Part shown: one piece after another, positions 13,276 through 15,015 of the stretch
Layout: each line of letters opens with the position of its first letter
Position numbering within the stretch: position 1 is the first letter of the stretch
From: an uncultured Coriobacteriaceae bacterium
Lineage (GTDB): Bacteria > Actinomycetota > Coriobacteriia > Coriobacteriales > Eggerthellaceae
Assembly: GCA_902781245.1 (NCBI GenBank)
Contig: CACZIP010000014.1
Span: 1-15,015, forward strand
Direction: 5' to 3'
DNA: 15,015 nt
Position numbers and translations under genes: made by a program
Notes under the pieces: generated by a model
Databases searched by the model: none
Seen by the model: only the letters and a program-made list of their open reading frames with translations
What the model was told of the DNA's origin: nothing

Positions 13276-15015
13276 ATGGCCGGCCGAAGTCCGCGCCATA
13301 GCCAGCGCGGCCAGTCGGTTCGCGAGTCGGCCGCCGATATCGAACGTTACGTTTCGCGCGGTTCGAACCGCGCGTTCGTTATCGTGGTCTTCTTTGCCAT
13401 ACTGGCGCTAATCTTCTTCGTGAGGCTCGTGTTCTTGCAGGTCATCCTCGCGCCCGAGTATTCAGCCCAAGCGCAAGATTCGCGCACGGTCGGTTTTTAC
13501 GTCGAGCCGCGGCGTGGCACCATTTACGATCGAAATGGCCATATCCTAGCCATCAGCGTCGATGCGACGACTGTCTACGCCAATCCCTCCGAGATCGAGG
13601 AGCCGGGTGCCACGTCGCGCGCCATCGCCGAAGCGCTCGGTGGCAAACCGTCAGACTACGTCGACAAGATTTCGAACAGTGCATCGCCCACGTTCTCGTT
13701 CGTTGCGCGCAAAGTCGATGTGGCAAAAGCTGACAAGCTGCGCGAAGCGGAGCTGCCAGGCATCTACTTCCTCGACGATACGCGCCGCGAGTACCCGTAC
13801 GGGGCCGTTGGCGGCAACGTCATCGGCGCGTGCAGCGTTGCCGTTGACGAGGAAAACAACCGCGAGTTCTACGAGGGCATCTGCGGCCTCGAGCTGTACT
13901 ACAACACGATTCTTGCAGGCACCGAAGGCTACTATGAGGCCGAAATCGGTGCTGATGGCACGCCCATCCCCGGTGGCGTGCACGTTTCGAAGAAAGAGGT
14001 CGAAGGGCAGGATATTGTCATTTCAATCGACATCGAGTTCCAGGAGCAACTGCAGAAACGCCTGGAAGATGGCCTGAAACGCGTGGGCGTCGAGGATGGT
14101 AGCGCGGTCGTCATGGATGCCAAGACGGGCGAAATCTATGCTGCCGCATCGTATCCGTATTTCAACCCCGCTGACCGCTCCGAGGTGAAGGAAGGCTCGA
14201 TGCAACTGAAGGCTGCATCGAGCTTATTCGAGCCCGGTTCGATTTTTAAGACTGTTGCAGCCACGGCGATTCTCGAGGACGAAGCCATGACGGTTGACGA
14301 CGAGGTCGATTGCCCGTCCTTCATCGAGGCTGATGGCTACATCGTCACTGACGCGCACGAGCGCGAGGACGTGGTCTACTCGTTCCGTGACATCATCAAG
14401 TACTCGTCGAACGTGGGCATCTCGCTGTCGGTCGAGAACTCAATCGGCTTCCAGAAGTTCTACGACGACATTTTGAAATACCGTCTGAACACGCTCACCG
14501 GCATTGACTACCCAGGCGAGCAGTTGGGCTACTTGCTCGATTTCGATCAATGGTCGAAGGTCCAAGCCTACAACGTGACGTTCGGCCAAGGTATCTCAAT
14601 CAACGCCATGCAGATCATTGCGTTCTACGGAGCGCTCATCAACGATGGCGTGTCGCAGACGCCGCACTTCCTGGTGCGCAAACCGCAAACCAACGAGGTG
14701 CCCGAATATCCGACATACGAGATCATCGACAACAAGAAGGCAATCGAGCCAATGGTCAGCATGCTGACTTCGGTCGTTACCGATGGTACGGGCATCGATG
14801 CCGCCATTGACGGTTATACGGTGGCGGGCAAGACGTCGACCGCCGAGATCTACGACGAGAAGAACGGCGGCTACCTCGAGAGTACGTACAACCTGGGCTT
14901 CATCGGTTTCCTGCCCAACTCGACAAGCAGTTTAGTGTGCTTTGTGAATGCCAACATGGTACCTGCCGAGCGTCCTGTCACGTTCGTCTTTCACGATATA
15001 ATGGAGGATGCCGTA
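13276..15015 (+). CDS. ftsI: Septal transpeptidase FtsI (class B PBP), partial
   Basis: A class B penicillin-binding protein that cross-links septal peptidoglycan. The first 580 codons are present; the gene runs off the window. After a basic cytosolic N-terminus comes one membrane segment (about 33-55), then the pedestal domain beginning VEPRRGTIYDRNG (76-88). The transpeptidase domain has the nucleophile in EPGSIFK (S322, K325) and the SxN motif SSN (377-379). The third motif is K519-T520-S521, not the usual KTG. The ATG lies 3 bases after the ftsL stop, and its AGGAG overlaps the end of ftsL, so the two are probably translationally coupled. An SpoVD-like role is possible in spore formers, but the dcw position favours FtsI. 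Confidence 0.94.
   Translation, partial: MAGRSPRHSQRGQSVRESAADIERYVSRGSNRAFVIVVFFAILALIFFVRLVFLQVILAPEYSAQAQDSRTVGFYVEPRRGTIYDRNGHILAISVDATTVYANPSEIEEPGATSRAIAEALGGKPSDYVDKISNSASPTFSFVARKVDVAKADKLREAELPGIYFLDDTRREYPYGAVGGNVIGACSVAVDEENNREFYEGICGLELYYNTILAGTEGYYEAEIGADGTPIPGGVHVSKKEVEGQDIVISIDIEFQEQLQKRLEDGLKRVGVEDGSAVVMDAKTGEIYAAASYPYFNPADRSEVKEGSMQLKAASSLFEPGSIFKTVAATAILEDEAMTVDDEVDCPSFIEADGYIVTDAHEREDVVYSFRDIIKYSSNVGISLSVENSIGFQKFYDDILKYRLNTLTGIDYPGEQLGYLLDFDQWSKVQAYNVTFGQGISINAMQIIAFYGALINDGVSQTPHFLVRKPQTNEVPEYPTYEIIDNKKAIEPMVSMLTSVVTDGTGIDAAIDGYTVAGKTSTAEIYDEKNGGYLESTYNLGFIGFLPNSTSSLVCFVNANMVPAERPVTFVFHDIMEDAV

Noticed and set aside
1..15015. A new defence, mobile or biosynthetic gene system
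   Set aside because: Every convincing coding region is a housekeeping or widely conserved gene. The novelty I can support lies in the non-coding repeats, not in a gene system.

Overview
The window is about 15 kb of chromosome from a fairly GC-rich bacterium. The gene content, GTG/TTG starts, a possible leaderless mRNA, a twin-arginine NlpC/P60 hydrolase and a DUF1846 protein fit an actinobacterium, most likely of the Coriobacteriia/Eggerthellaceae type. That placement is inference, not a database result. Nearly all genes are housekeeping. I see no phage, IS transposase, cas gene, toxin-antitoxin pair or defence operon. The unexplained signal lies between the genes.

Layout, left to right. (1) 1-1468: the tail of an upstream gene (probably nusG), then rplK and rplA (ribosomal proteins L11 and L1), closed by a strong terminator. 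(2) 1481-2312: map (methionine aminopeptidase), preceded by an inverted repeat. It converges on a secreted NlpC/P60 peptidoglycan hydrolase (minus strand, 2347-3450). (3) 3731-4615: NAD kinase on the minus strand, divergent from murJ, the lipid II flippase (4717-6339). (4) 6477-8718: a minus-strand pair with xerD (tyrosine recombinase) first and an ATP-grasp ligase second. (5) 8963-10450: a DUF1846 gene with its own terminator. (6) 10451-11318: about 870 bases without a credible gene, largely repeats and palindromes, ending in the mraZ promoter. (7) 11319-15015: the start of the division and cell wall (dcw) cluster: mraZ, rsmH, an ftsL-like gene and ftsI, the last cut by the window edge.

Three non-coding features stand out. 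First, two intergenic elements (6357-6477 and 8748-8856) share a 61-base core of identical length inside long stems. The stem sequences differ between the copies, but each stem is self-complementary, which is the pattern of a conserved structured RNA or ssDNA element. Second, upstream of the dcw cluster there is a 51-52 bp tandem repeat (3 units), followed by an array of the perfect 10-bp palindrome GTCCATGGAC (6 exact copies plus variants) in both orientations. Third, the mraZ promoter carries three TGGNA repeats at 10-bp period across its spacer and -10 region, the expected MraZ autoregulatory box.

Functionally, the genes cover translation (L11, L1, MetAP, RsmH), NADP supply (NAD kinase) and envelope growth and division (NlpC/P60, MurJ, FtsL, FtsI, MraZ and possibly the ATP-grasp ligase).
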